A stretch of DNA of 64,000 nucleotides from an uncultured Latescibacterota bacterium (GCA_958295495.1 OY282352.1:5712049-5776048), one strand, 5' to 3'; positions 50,455 to 59,908 are shown, counted from the stretch's first letter. Program-made: numbers and translations. Notes: generated by a model from the letters alone, not told the origin.

Positions 50455-53121
50455 ATGCTTAAATCCGCTGCCAAAAACGCCCTCATCGCCGCTTGGGTCG
50501 CGGTCGTAAAAGTCGGCGCGGCCCCCCTGCAAGGCGTCGTCCCCCAAATCGGGCACCTCCACGCCCTGACTGTCTTTGCCCACTTTGCCGACGAGCGCCC
50601 GGCCAGCCGGGCGGTCCCGGATTTTGCTACGGGGATTTTCGCCGAGCAGCCGGGCAGCCTGACCCACTTCTATCGAGAGATGTCGCGCGGGCAGTTTGAA
50701 CTCACCGGCGAGGTGCTGCCCCGCTGGTACGCGGCCCGCAGCAATGCCGATGCGTACACCGGCGAAGAAGGCGATTATGGCCGCTTCGCCCGCGAGGTCA
50801 TCGAGGCCGTTGATGTGGATGTGGACTTGGGCCGCTACGACAACGACGGCCCCGACAGAGTGCCCAACTCCGGCGACGACGATGGGTACGTGGATTTTAT
50901 TTTTATGGTCTCGGCCTCGGCCCCGACGGGCTTTATCACCGCAGAGGCCACGGGCGTCGCCCAGCTCGGATTGGGCAGCGACTTTGTGAGCCAAGACCGC
51001 GCCCAACGCGGCGGCTTCATTCGGGTGCGCTCGGACAACGGCGCCGTGCAGCGCGGGCGGTCTTTTGTCGAAGCTGTGGGCAGCATGGCTCACGAGTTTG
51101 GGCACTTTCTGGGGCTGCCCGACCTGTACGACCGCGAATTTGAGTCCGAGCCGGACGACGACTCGGGCGGCATTGGCTATTGGGGCTTGATGGGGCACGG
51201 CAATCGAGGCTGGGGTGAGGTCGATGGCCCCAATCCCTTTTGCGCTTGGAGCTTGGGGCAACTCGGCTGGCTGGGGGTAAATAATCAACAACTCGAAGTG
51301 CTGAGCGCGGAGCGGGACGACGTGGTTTTTGCCGATGTCAACGCCGGCGGCGCAGTGTATTTGCTGCCCGCGCTCGCGCCGGCCGAGCACTTTTTTCTCG
51401 TGGAGTTCCGCAGCCGCCAGCACAGCTACTACGAGCGCAATCTGCCCGGCGAAGGCTTGCTGATCTGGCGCGTAAATCCCGCTCGCAACGGCAACGATGT
51501 GGAAACCAACAAACAGGTGGATTTAGTCTGCGCCGATGGGCGTTTTGGCGATGCGGGTTTCCCCTTGGGGCGCAAGCCGTCTCCGTTTAGTGGCCGCCAC
51601 AACCTCGACTTTTGGGCGCACGACGAGCGCTATCGCACGGATTTTGGCGGCAATTTAGGCGACGCCACCGACGTGTTTGACGGCGAGCAATTTACCGACT
51701 TCTGGGCCGCGTCCAACCCAGCTTCTACCCCTGGGGTTAGTGTGACCCGCATCCGCCGCGAGGGCGACCGGATGGTGGCCGACCTCAAGCTGCAAGACCG
51801 CCGCCGCGCCGGGCCGATTGCCGGCGTCGAGGTCTGGAGCGACCGCATTGAGGTCGTCGGCGACGTGACCGTCCTGCCCGGAGGGTATCTCGATGTCCGC
51901 GCCGGTACGCAGGTGCTGGTGGGGCCGGACGCGCTGGCTGCGGGTGCGGATATGGCGCGCGTGGAGTTGATGGTGTACGGCGATCTCTTCGTCGGTGTTT
52001 CCGGGCAGGGGCAAACCGCCTTCCGCTCGGTCGCAGCCGACCCGCAGCCCGGGGATTGGCAGGGACTCGTGCTGCACCCAACGGCCTCGGTTTATTTGCG
52101 CCGCGTCTCCATTGACCACGCCCACTATGGCCTATGGGCCGCAAAGCTCGACCAAGCCATTACCTTGGAAGAGGTGGCGATCCGCCACGTCAGCGCGGAC
52201 GGCATTCGCTTAGAAAAGGTCGCAGAGGAGATTCTCTTTGATCGCGTGCGGGTTGAGGAAGCGGGGGGAGTGGGCATTTGGATCGCCGGCCCGGGCTTGA
52301 CGCGGATAAACCAAGCCGAGCTGCACACCAATGGCCGCGCTGGCCTCTGGCGCGAGGGTGGGTTTTTGTCGTTGCTCGACACCCGCTTTAATGCCAATGG
52401 CTCGGCTGCACCCGAGGAGGCCAACTTGGTCTTGGGGCGGGGGGCTAGCGGCAAGGTGGCGGGCAATGCGTTTGCCGGTGGGATCGGGATTTACTGCGTG
52501 GAGACGCGAGAAGTCGAGATCGAGGACAACGCCCTGTACAATCACGAGGTCGGCCTTTGGTCGAGAAGCGCGCGCCCGCGCATTGTGCGCAATCAATTCT
52601 TCCGCAATGCGTTGGCCCTGCGGGTGGAGGGGAGCGTGGTGCCGGCATGGCTGGTTTTGAACGGCGTCCAAGACAGTGAGCAATTGCTCGACAACCGGGC
52701 CAGCCAACCGCTGCAGGCGATCAACAACTGGTGGGGGAACGATGACGAGGGCTGGATTGAGGCCCGGATCAGCGGCGATGTTAGCTGGCGACCCTTCCTC
52801 AACTTCGACCCACGCATCCCCTTGGACTTTGCCTTGGGGCAGAATTACCCCAACCCGTTCAACGAGGCTACGCGGATCGACTATCAGATCGGGATCAACG
52901 ACCCCATTGTCGCTGGCCAGACCATGGTCGAGCTGGAAGTCCGCACCTCGACCGGCGGCTTGGTGCGGCACTTGGTTGAGGGTTTGGCGGCCCCGGGGTT
53001 GTACACCACCTCTTGGGATGGCCGCGATGAGCAGGGCGAGCGCGTGGCCAGCGGTATGTATTACTATATATTGCGCATCGGGCCGATTGTTCGTTCTAAC
53101 AAGATGATTTTTATCAAATGA
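50455..53121 (+). CDS. Secreted M6-type metalloprotease (paralogue of 26138)
   Basis: 888 residues from ATG 50455 (a TTG one codon earlier is possible). Signal-like NALIAAWVAVVKVGAAPLQG, zinc motif HEFGHFLGLPDLYD (His213, Glu214, His217), GYWGLMGHGNRGWGEVDGP, a shortened beta-helix section and the C-terminal sorting domain QNYPNPFNEATRIDYQIG ending GMYYYILRIG. Domain order and many loops match the 26138 protein, so these are paralogues. The stop overlaps the nadB start (ATGA). Starts 21 bp after the orphan adenine methyltransferase. Confidence 0.9.
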   Translation: MLKSAAKNALIAAWVAVVKVGAAPLQGVVPQIGHLHALTVFAHFADERPASRAVPDFATGIFAEQPGSLTHFYREMSRGQFELTGEVLPRWYAARSNADAYTGEEGDYGRFAREVIEAVDVDVDLGRYDNDGPDRVPNSGDDDGYVDFIFMVSASAPTGFITAEATGVAQLGLGSDFVSQDRAQRGGFIRVRSDNGAVQRGRSFVEAVGSMAHEFGHFLGLPDLYDREFESEPDDDSGGIGYWGLMGHGNRGWGEVDGPNPFCAWSLGQLGWLGVNNQQLEVLSAERDDVVFADVNAGGAVYLLPALAPAEHFFLVEFRSRQHSYYERNLPGEGLLIWRVNPARNGNDVETNKQVDLVCADGRFGDAGFPLGRKPSPFSGRHNLDFWAHDERYRTDFGGNLGDATDVFDGEQFTDFWAASNPASTPGVSVTRIRREGDRMVADLKLQDRRRAGPIAGVEVWSDRIEVVGDVTVLPGGYLDVRAGTQVLVGPDALAAGADMARVELMVYGDLFVGVSGQGQTAFRSVAADPQPGDWQGLVLHPTASVYLRRVSIDHAHYGLWAAKLDQAITLEEVAIRHVSADGIRLEKVAEEILFDRVRVEEAGGVGIWIAGPGLTRINQAELHTNGRAGLWREGGFLSLLDTRFNANGSAAPEEANLVLGRGASGKVAGNAFAGGIGIYCVETREVEIEDNALYNHEVGLWSRSARPRIVRNQFFRNALALRVEGSVVPAWLVLNGVQDSEQLLDNRASQPLQAINNWWGNDDEGWIEARISGDVSWRPFLNFDPRIPLDFALGQNYPNPFNEATRIDYQIGINDPIVAGQTMVELEVRTSTGGLVRHLVEGLAAPGLYTTSWDGRDEQGERVASGMYYYILRIGPIVRSNKMIFIK

Positions 53122-54692
53122 AAATTGAGGCGGATTATCTCGTTCTCGGCAGTGGTATTGCCGGTTTGTTCTTTGCCCTCAAAGCCGCGCAGCACGGGTC
53201 CGTGGCCGTGGTGACCAAGCGCGAGCGGCGCGAGTCCAACACCCAATACGCGCAAGGCGGCATTGCCGCGGCTATGGATGCGGCCGATTCGGTTGCTAGC
53301 CACGCGCAGGACACGCTCGCGGCGGGCGCTGGCCTGTGCGACCGCGCGGTCGTCGAGGGGGTGGTGGCCGAAGGGCCGGAGGTGGTAGCCGAGCTGTTGG
53401 CGATTGGGGCGCAGTTCAACCAAGCGCGGCCCGGGGTGTTAGCGTTGGGGCGCGAAGGGGGCCACGCGCATGCGCGGGTGGTGCATGCGGACGATATGAC
53501 CGGCCGCGAAGTGACGCGCGCTTTGGTCGCGGCCGTGCAAGTGCTGCCGCAGGTGACCTTGTACGATCACCATTTGGCCGTGGACCTAATCGTGGATGAT
53601 CAACGGCGTTGCCACGGGGCTTGGATATTGGGCTCGCAGCAAGCCGCGCCCATCGCCGCTGTGGCGCCGGTTACGCTGCTGGCTACGGGTGGCTGCGGTC
53701 AGGTCTTTTTGCACACCACCAACCCGCATGTGGCTTCCGGCGATGGGGTCGCCATGGCTTGGCGGGCCGGCGCTAGGGTGAGCAACATGGAGTTTATGCA
53801 GTTCCACCCGACCATGCTCTACGATCCGGGGCGGCCCTCGTTCCTGATTACCGAGGCTTTGCGCGGCTTTGGTGCCGTGCTGATCGACGAGCGCGGCGCG
53901 GCGTTTACCGATCCGTTGCAGACGCGCGATGTGGTGTCGCGAGCTATCGTCGCGCAGACGCAGAAAAGCGGTGCCGAGTGCGTCTATTTGGACGCCACTG
54001 GCCAAGACGCTGGCCAGACTCGCCGCCGCTTTCCCAACATCTATCGGCATTGTCTGGGGATGGGTGTAGATATGACCAAGACGCCGATCCCGGTGGTGCC
54101 GGCGGCCCACTATAGCTGCGGTGGAGTGTGGACGGACGCGCACGGTCAGACGGATATTGCGGGCCTTTACGCGGGCGGCGAGGTGGCGATGAGCGGGTTC
54201 CAAGGGGCCAACCGGCTGGCGAGTAATTCGCTGTTGGAAGGCTTGGTCTTTGCGCGGCGCGCCGTCGAGCACGCTAGGACAGTCGCGCCTGTGGCTGCGG
54301 GCCGGTTCGAGCTGGCGCATGCGGGTGCTGCCGTTGCGTCCGCTGCGCTGGAGGAGCGGCGGGAGTTGCTGCGGCGCTTGATGTGGGACGAAGTGGGTAT
54401 CGTGCGCAGCGACCGAGGCTTGCAGCGGGCTTGTGCGGAGACCGAGCGGATGGCGCGAGAAATTGAGGCGTTGTACAGCGGGTACCGGCTCGACGCCGAG
54501 CTAGTACAGCTACGCAGCTTGGCGACCGTGGCCACGCTCATTGCCCGCTCGGCGCGGCAGCGCTTGGAAAGCCGCGGCGTCCACTACAACTGCGACCATC
54601 CCGCCTGCGACGATGCCGGCTGGCAGCGGCCGACGCTGCTGGTGAAGGACTCGGCCGGCAGTGCGGACAAGGCGGCGTCAAAAATACACTAG
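53118..54692 (+). CDS. nadB: L-aspartate oxidase
   Basis: First enzyme of de novo NAD synthesis, oxidising L-aspartate to iminoaspartate with FAD. 524 residues. DYLVLGSGIAGLFFALKA is the FAD-binding loop, NTQYAQGGIAAAM the family signature, HAHARVVHADDMTGREV and EFMQFHPTMLYD line the active site, and ANRLASNSLLEGLVFARRA is the conserved C-terminal flavin motif. nadA and nadC are not in the window. Translational coupling to a secreted protease is odd and probably reflects insertion upstream of nadB. Confidence 0.95.
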   Translation: MKIEADYLVLGSGIAGLFFALKAAQHGSVAVVTKRERRESNTQYAQGGIAAAMDAADSVASHAQDTLAAGAGLCDRAVVEGVVAEGPEVVAELLAIGAQFNQARPGVLALGREGGHAHARVVHADDMTGREVTRALVAAVQVLPQVTLYDHHLAVDLIVDDQRRCHGAWILGSQQAAPIAAVAPVTLLATGGCGQVFLHTTNPHVASGDGVAMAWRAGARVSNMEFMQFHPTMLYDPGRPSFLITEALRGFGAVLIDERGAAFTDPLQTRDVVSRAIVAQTQKSGAECVYLDATGQDAGQTRRRFPNIYRHCLGMGVDMTKTPIPVVPAAHYSCGGVWTDAHGQTDIAGLYAGGEVAMSGFQGANRLASNSLLEGLVFARRAVEHARTVAPVAAGRFELAHAGAAVASAALEERRELLRRLMWDEVGIVRSDRGLQRACAETERMAREIEALYSGYRLDAELVQLRSLATVATLIARSARQRLESRGVHYNCDHPACDDAGWQRPTLLVKDSAGSADKAASKIH

Positions 54693-54752
54693 CGTTTGGA
54701 AGGTCTTGCGGATACTGTAGGTCAGCGTCTATTCGCCAGAATAGCCCATGCC

Positions 54753-56027
54753 CTACGCCACGCGGTGCCAACACCAGCCGAGCAAGAGCAGCCCCAACCC
54801 ACTAAGCCAGATTGTGCGCTCGACGAAAAACGCCAGCCCGAGGCAGGCGACTAGGCCCACTATGGCTATCCACCGAGGGTAGAGCCGCTGGCCGGCCGGC
54901 AAGCGCAGGGCGCAGAAGTTGGTGATGGCGTAATAGACTAAAATGGAGAAGGCACTAAAGGACCAAGTGGTCTTGACGTTGCCCACGAGGACCAGCCCGG
55001 CGATGGCTATCCCGACGCCCGCCACGGCAATAGAGGGCGTGGTCTGCTCCCGATTGAGGCGGGCAAGCACTGGGGGCATATCCCCGCGACGACCCATGGC
55101 CAGCAGGACCCTCGACAGACCGAGGATTAGGTTGAGCAGCACTCCGGCCATAGCGGTGATAGCTCCCAAGGCTAAGACCGAGGAGACGCCGGGCGCGCCA
55201 AAGGTTCGGGCGATGACCTTTAGGGGAGCGGCCTCGTCCATGGTGGCCGCGTAGAACGCCTCCGATCCTACGGCGGCTAGGCCGACGGCACCGACGCCGA
55301 TGTAGAGCATCATGGCGATGAGCAGCGCGGCGACGATGGCGCGGGGGATGGTCTTGCGGGGTTGGCGCACTTCTTCGCCAAGCGTGGCAATGCGACCGTA
55401 GCCCGTATAAGCGACGAACATCAGGGCGCTGGCTTGCAACAGGGCCGACCAGCCTTGGTCTCCCAAGAAAGGCGTCAGGTGCAGGTTGTGCAGAGCGCTG
55501 GGCGCGCCGGCGATGATGAAGGTGATCAGCGAGCCAAGCGTCGCGGCGACGATGGCGATGTTGACCTTGTTGGTGCGGTTGATACCCAAGCAGGCGATGA
55601 GCGTGAGCGCCAGCACGGCAGCCAAGGCGACCGGGGTGATCAATGCGGCCTGATCTAGGGCGTTGAGCAGGTAGCCGGCAAGTCCCAGCGCCGCGGTGGC
55701 CGCGGTCGCGCTCTTGGCGCAAAGGAACATCCACCCGGCAATAAAGCCGAGGGTTGGCGAAGCGTACTCATAGCCGTATTGGTACGTGCCGCCGCTGAGC
55801 GGATGGCTGGCGGCTAGCTGGGCACTGGATAGGCCGTTGCAAAGGGCGACCAACGCGGCGATGGCGATGGCGACTAGGACCGCCGGTCCAGCGATGCCAG
55901 CGCCAATCCCAATGCTGACAAAGACGCCGGTGCCGACGATCGAACCCAAGCCGAGGGCAATGGTGCCGATTAGCCCTAACTCGGGACGCAGGCGTTCGGG
56001 TGGGGTGGGTGGATGTGCGGAGGTCAT
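54753..56027 (-). CDS. APC family amino-acid permease
   Basis: 424 residues with about 12 transmembrane helices. The family start is LGLIGTIALGLGSIVGTGVF, followed by LSSAQLAASHPLSGGTYQYG (helix 2-3 region) and GYGRIATLGEEVRQPRKTIP near residue 210, the conserved cytoplasmic loop. Transports amino acids or polyamines in symport; substrate unknown. Convergent with nadB, divergent from the Cache gene. Confidence 0.93.
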   Translation of the reverse strand: MTSAHPPTPPERLRPELGLIGTIALGLGSIVGTGVFVSIGIGAGIAGPAVLVAIAIAALVALCNGLSSAQLAASHPLSGGTYQYGYEYASPTLGFIAGWMFLCAKSATAATAALGLAGYLLNALDQAALITPVALAAVLALTLIACLGINRTNKVNIAIVAATLGSLITFIIAGAPSALHNLHLTPFLGDQGWSALLQASALMFVAYTGYGRIATLGEEVRQPRKTIPRAIVAALLIAMMLYIGVGAVGLAAVGSEAFYAATMDEAAPLKVIARTFGAPGVSSVLALGAITAMAGVLLNLILGLSRVLLAMGRRGDMPPVLARLNREQTTPSIAVAGVGIAIAGLVLVGNVKTTWSFSAFSILVYYAITNFCALRLPAGQRLYPRWIAIVGLVACLGLAFFVERTIWLSGLGLLLLGWCWHRVA

Positions 56028-56178
56028 GCGACAAATATAGTCCGGCGGTGCGCCCGCGTCCCGTCAGTCCGTCGTACTAGGGCGCGAAAAGGCGAAAAGA
56101 GCCGATGTCTCTTGACTATATACCTAAAGCCCTTTTACGTATCTAGACACTACTCTAACTAGCTACGAGGAGAAAACC

Positions 56179-56721
56179 ATGATCCGCATGCCGTTGTTTG
56201 TCCTAATCGCGCTGGGCCTGCTCGGAGGAGCAGAAAAAGCCGCTGCCGCTGCAAGGGATGTAGTAGATCGGGAGACGCTGAAAAATTTCGTGCTGGAGGC
56301 GAAGGGCCTACTGGAGTCTGCACAAGATGAGGAAGAACGGGACGCCATTTTGGAGAGCTTTAGGACCGACGAATGGCAACATGGGCCGATTTACATCTTC
56401 ATCACCGATTACAACGGCACGAGCTTGTTTCACGGAGCCATCCCCGAGCGCGAAGGCACCAATAATATCGACCTAGAGGACAGCAATGGCGTTAAGATCA
56501 CGCGGCAGAATATCGCGGCGGCACAAGCCGGGGGCAGCTTTGTGGAATATCTCTGGGATAATCCAGCGATAGAAGGTGAAGACGAATCCCCCAAGGTAAG
56601 CTACGTGGCCCCCATCGAGATCGCGGGTGCATCCTATTACATTGGCGCGGGGTTGTATATTGATCCGGCGCCGACGAGTGTCGCGCCCATTTCGTGGGGG
56701 CGGCTGAAAGCGCGGCTCTAA
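56179..56721 (+). CDS. Exported single Cache-domain protein
   Basis: 180 residues, GAGGAG ribosome site before ATG. Signal peptide MPLFVLIALGLLGGAEKAAA, then a Cache_2-type ligand-binding fold: GPIYIFITDYNGTSLFHGAIP and SPKVSYVAPIEIAGASYYIG are the characteristic beta strands. Lacks any kinase or methyl-accepting domain, so it is a free periplasmic binding module. What it binds is unknown. Its stop is directly followed by a decayed copy of the guaA 5' end. Confidence 0.82.
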   Translation: MIRMPLFVLIALGLLGGAEKAAAAARDVVDRETLKNFVLEAKGLLESAQDEEERDAILESFRTDEWQHGPIYIFITDYNGTSLFHGAIPEREGTNNIDLEDSNGVKITRQNIAAAQAGGSFVEYLWDNPAIEGEDESPKVSYVAPIEIAGASYYIGAGLYIDPAPTSVAPISWGRLKARL

Positions 56722-56722
56722 A

Positions 56723-56800
56723 CCTTGAGCATCGTCGTCCTCGATTGGCGGTCAGTGCCCACCTAATCGCCAACCGCATTCGTCGCCTCCGCGTCTATGT
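56723..56800 (+). pseudogene. Decayed duplicate of the guaA 5' end
   Basis: ccttgagcatcgtcgtcctc is identical to 57761-57780 at the guaA start. The following 55 bases align to guaA codons 7-26 with several substitutions and two single-base deletions that shift the frame and create an early stop. The stretch up to 56900 holds a GC-rich hairpin and nothing else recognised. It is separated from intact guaA by the antitoxin/PIN pair. Confidence 0.88.
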
Positions 56801-56933
56801 GCCGCGGAGGCGACGAGTGTGTCACCGCTGTGCAGAGGGCGACTAGTGCCAGCACCGACTATCTAGCCCAAGCCAGAGGCGACAGTGCCGACTCTCTCCA
56901 ACCTTAGGACTGCTAAAAAAAGGAGATCTATCA

Positions 56934-57260
56934 ATGGACGTGAAGGAAGCAGCACGGGTGGCACGAAAACATATTGCGGACCTTTTTGCCGATGAAGACG
57001 TGAAGCATGTCGGTCTAGAAGAGGTTGAGTTCGACGACGTAGCGGAAGTTTGGAACATAACTATCGGTTTCTCTCGACCGTGGGAACTTCCTAAGGATCC
57101 CCCTAAGAAGCGCGTCCCTCTCTCTCTTGTTCCTGCGCTTGAAGAATTAAATTCGCCACCCCCGCCAACACCACAGCGCTCCTATAAGATCGTTCGCGTA
57201 CGAGACAGTGACGGTCACGTCATATCCGTTATGCACCGTGCGCTAGCGGAGCATAATTGA
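56934..57260 (+). CDS. Probable antitoxin of an uncharacterised PIN toxin pair
   Basis: 108 residues, strong AAAGGAG ribosome site. It has an N-terminal helix (MDVKEAARVARKHIADLFAD) and beta-like EEVEFDDVAEVWNITIGFSR, then a Pro-rich tail ending in YKIVRVRDSDGHVISVMH. No helix-turn-helix or known antitoxin family was recognised. Position four bases before a PIN gene makes an antitoxin role likely. The sequence taggactgct just before it matches the end of dispersed repeats A and B. Confidence is for the gene, lower for the function. Confidence 0.65.
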   Translation: MDVKEAARVARKHIADLFADEDVKHVGLEEVEFDDVAEVWNITIGFSRPWELPKDPPKKRVPLSLVPALEELNSPPPPTPQRSYKIVRVRDSDGHVISVMHRALAEHN

Positions 57261-57264
57261 GCCA

Positions 57265-57726
57265 ATGGCCCTGAAAGGGATATTCATTGACGCCAACCTG
57301 CTCGTACTGCTCGTTGTGGGTGCGACAGATCAAGCGTTGATTGCCAAGCATCGTCGCCTGCGACGATTCACGGAGGAAGATTACGAGCGTTTGATCGGGT
57401 TAATTGGGCAAGCGGGTCAGGTATTCTTGACGCCAAACACGCTAACCGAAGCCTCCAATTTACTCGCTCAACATCCGAACCCAGCACGTTCCCGATTTTT
57501 CGAGGTACTCCGCCATATCATTAAAAGGAGCGAAGAGATCGTCGTTGACAGTAAGACTGCCGCCCGCAACAAAGCATTCGTGCGACTTGGATTGACCGAC
57601 GCCGCGCTCTTGGAAGTCGTCTCCGAAGAAACTCCGTTGGTCACCGTAGATTTGGATTTGTTTGTGGCAGCTTTTGCAAAAGGAAAGATAGCGGCATTGA
57701 ATTTTACACATTTACAATCGCTGTAA
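57265..57726 (+). CDS. PIN-domain protein, probable toxin
   Basis: 153 residues, PIN fold: GIFIDANLLVLLVVG (Asp-x-Asn), FLTPNTLTEASNLL (Glu), LGLTDAALLEVVSEE (Asp), LVTVDLDLFVAAF (last Asp). Longer than standard VapC, with a basic insertion HRRLRRFTEEDYE. No ribosome site; ATG is four bases after the stop of its partner, so coupled translation is likely. Lies directly before guaA. Confidence 0.85.
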   Translation: MALKGIFIDANLLVLLVVGATDQALIAKHRRLRRFTEEDYERLIGLIGQAGQVFLTPNTLTEASNLLAQHPNPARSRFFEVLRHIIKRSEEIVVDSKTAARNKAFVRLGLTDAALLEVVSEETPLVTVDLDLFVAAFAKGKIAALNFTHLQSL

Positions 57727-57762
57727 TTCACGGCCGTCGCCCTCGTTCACTGGAGATTCCCC

Positions 57763-59556
57763 TTGAGCATCGTCGTCCTCGACTTAGGCGGGCAGTACGC
57801 CCACCTGATCGCCAACCGCCTCCGCCGCCTCCGCGTCCATGCCGAGATCCGCTCGCCAAAGACCGCGGTCGCCGATTTGCAAGACGCCGACGGTCTGATT
57901 CTGTCGGGCGGCCCGGCCAGCGTCTATGACCCGCAAGCCCCAGCGTATAATCCCGAAATTTTGGCGATGGGCAAGCCGATGCTGGGCTTGTGCTACGGTC
58001 ACCAACTGCTCTGCCACCGCTTGGGCGGCCAAGTCGAGCGAGGGGAGACCCACGAGTTTGGCGCGGCCTATCTGCACATCCACAAGGCAGAAGGTGTGCT
58101 GGGCGGATTGGATGCACGCGAGCGGGTGTGGATGAGCCATCGCGATCACGTCGCGGCCCTGCCGCCCGGGTTTGCCGTCTTGGGCGCGACCGAAGACTGC
58201 CCGGTGGCGGCAATGGGCGACCCCGAGCGCAAAATATACGGCTTGCAGTTCCATCCAGAGGTAACGCACACCGTCCGGGGCATGGAAATCCTCGACAACT
58301 TCGCCACGCTCTGTGGCGCGGAGCGCAACTGGACGATGGCGCGCTACACCGAGCAGACCATAGAGCGGATCCAGCAGCAGGCTAAGGGGCGCAATGTCTT
58401 TCTATTCGTCAGCGGTGGGGTCGATTCGTCGGTGGCGTTTCTCCTGCTCAACCGCGCCTTGGGCCCGGAGCGGGTGCTGGGCCTGCACATTGACAATGGC
58501 TTTATGCGCGAGGGCGAGACGGCGATGGTCGAGCGGCTGATGAAAGGGGCCGGCCTGTACAATCTGGAGATCGTCGATGCCAGCGTGGATTTCCTCTCTG
58601 CTACGGAAGGCATTGCCGACCCCGAGGAAAAGCGGCGGCAGATTGGCGAGGAGTTCATCCGCGTCCGCGACCGGACGCTGGCGGCACTGGCGCTGGACCC
58701 AGACGAGTGGCTATTGGGCCAGGGGACGCTCTACACAGATACCATTGAGTCTGGCGGCACGGAAAACGCAGCGGTCATCAAGACCCACCACAACCGCGTC
58801 GGCGTCATCGAGCAGCTCTTGGCCGAGGGCAAGGTCGTTGAGCCGCTGGACCAGCTCTACAAGGACGAGGCGCGCGCCTTGGGCAAAACGCTCGGCTTGC
58901 CGCACCACTTGATCTGGCGGCATCCGTTCCCAGGGCCGGGTCTGGCGGTGCGGGTCTTGTGCAGCGAGGGGCCGAGCGCGGAGAACGTAGCATTTGAAAC
59001 GGTCGCCGAGGCGCAGAAGGTGGCGGCAACATGCGGCCTAGTGCTCGATGTGCTGCCGTTGCGCAGCGTCGGCGTGCAGGGCGATGCGCGGACCTACGCC
59101 CATCCAGCGGTGGTCTCTGGTCAGAGCGAGTGGAAGACGCTGGAGGCCCTGTCCACCGAGCTGACCAATCACTTCCCGTCGATCAATCGGGTGATCTACC
59201 TGCTGGGGCCGACCCCGCGGCCGCAGCAAAACCTCAAAGCGGGGTATTTGACCCGCGAGCGGCTCGATCTCCTGCGTCGGGCCGATGCCATCAGCATGGA
59301 AGCGTTGGAGCGCCACGGGCTGATGGAGGAAGTGACCCAGATGCCGACGGTGCTGCTGCCGCTGTCGTCGGATGGGGTCCAAGAGAGCGTGGTGCTGCGG
59401 CCGATTGCGACTTCCGACTTTATGACCGCGCGTTTTTGTCCGTTGCCGCCGGCGTTTTTGGACGATGTGTGCGAGCGGCTGTTGGCACTAGCGGGGATTG
59501 AGGCGGTCTTCTACGACATTACCCACAAGCCGCCGGGCACGGTGGAGTGGGAGTGA
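57763..59556 (+). CDS. guaA: GMP synthase (glutamine-hydrolysing), two-subdomain dimerisation type
   Basis: Converts XMP to GMP. 597 residues, about 70 more than E. coli GuaA. TTG start after GGAG. The glutamine amidotransferase domain has GLCYGHQLLCH (Cys nucleophile) and FHPEVTHT (His-Pro-Glu). The PP-loop ATP pyrophosphatase has FVSGGVDSSVAF. The extra residues follow HPFPGPGLAVRVL: LPLRSVGVQGDARTYAH, then INRVIYLLGP, before LLRRADAI, and the later copy has lost the RSVGV motif (LPLSSDGVQES). This is the arrangement of eukaryotic-type GMP synthase with duplicated dimerisation subdomains. Ends KPPGTVEWE as expected. Confidence 0.95.
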   Translation: MSIVVLDLGGQYAHLIANRLRRLRVHAEIRSPKTAVADLQDADGLILSGGPASVYDPQAPAYNPEILAMGKPMLGLCYGHQLLCHRLGGQVERGETHEFGAAYLHIHKAEGVLGGLDARERVWMSHRDHVAALPPGFAVLGATEDCPVAAMGDPERKIYGLQFHPEVTHTVRGMEILDNFATLCGAERNWTMARYTEQTIERIQQQAKGRNVFLFVSGGVDSSVAFLLLNRALGPERVLGLHIDNGFMREGETAMVERLMKGAGLYNLEIVDASVDFLSATEGIADPEEKRRQIGEEFIRVRDRTLAALALDPDEWLLGQGTLYTDTIESGGTENAAVIKTHHNRVGVIEQLLAEGKVVEPLDQLYKDEARALGKTLGLPHHLIWRHPFPGPGLAVRVLCSEGPSAENVAFETVAEAQKVAATCGLVLDVLPLRSVGVQGDARTYAHPAVVSGQSEWKTLEALSTELTNHFPSINRVIYLLGPTPRPQQNLKAGYLTRERLDLLRRADAISMEALERHGLMEEVTQMPTVLLPLSSDGVQESVVLRPIATSDFMTARFCPLPPAFLDDVCERLLALAGIEAVFYDITHKPPGTVEWE

Positions 59557-59569
59557 GCCAAGCGGCGGT

Positions 59570-59908
59570 ATGTTCGACACCAGCATTCTAGACGAAGCCA
59601 TGAGAAAGCGACGCCAGCGGCTGGCGGCCGAGCAAGCCGAGCTGCTCAACTGTGTTCGTCGCACCCTATTGGCGTTGCGGCAGCCCCTCGGAATTGAGGC
59701 CGCGTACATTGTCGGCTCGCTGCGGTCGCCCGATTTCTGGCGAGAGTCGTCCGACATTGACGTGGCCGTGGGCGGCGGCTCGCCTGTTGTGCTCGAAATA
59801 ATGAAAGCGCTGGAGGACGCTACCGGAAAAGAGGTGGACGTAATCGACCTCGACCGGCATCCTGCCCCCCAATCCTTTGTCCAGTCTGGAGTCAAGGTGT
59901 ATGGATAA
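59570..59908 (+). CDS. mntA: Minimal nucleotidyltransferase antitoxin (MntA-like)
   Basis: 112 residues from ATG 59570. The motif GSLRSPDFWRESSDIDVAV has the Gly-Ser and Ser-Asp-x-Asp of MNT-type nucleotidyltransferases. In HEPN/MNT modules the antitoxin polyAMPylates the HEPN toxin. It overlaps the HEPN gene by eight bases. Follows guaA by 13 bp. Confidence 0.85.
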   Translation: MFDTSILDEAMRKRRQRLAAEQAELLNCVRRTLLALRQPLGIEAAYIVGSLRSPDFWRESSDIDVAVGGGSPVVLEIMKALEDATGKEVDVIDLDRHPAPQSFVQSGVKVYG

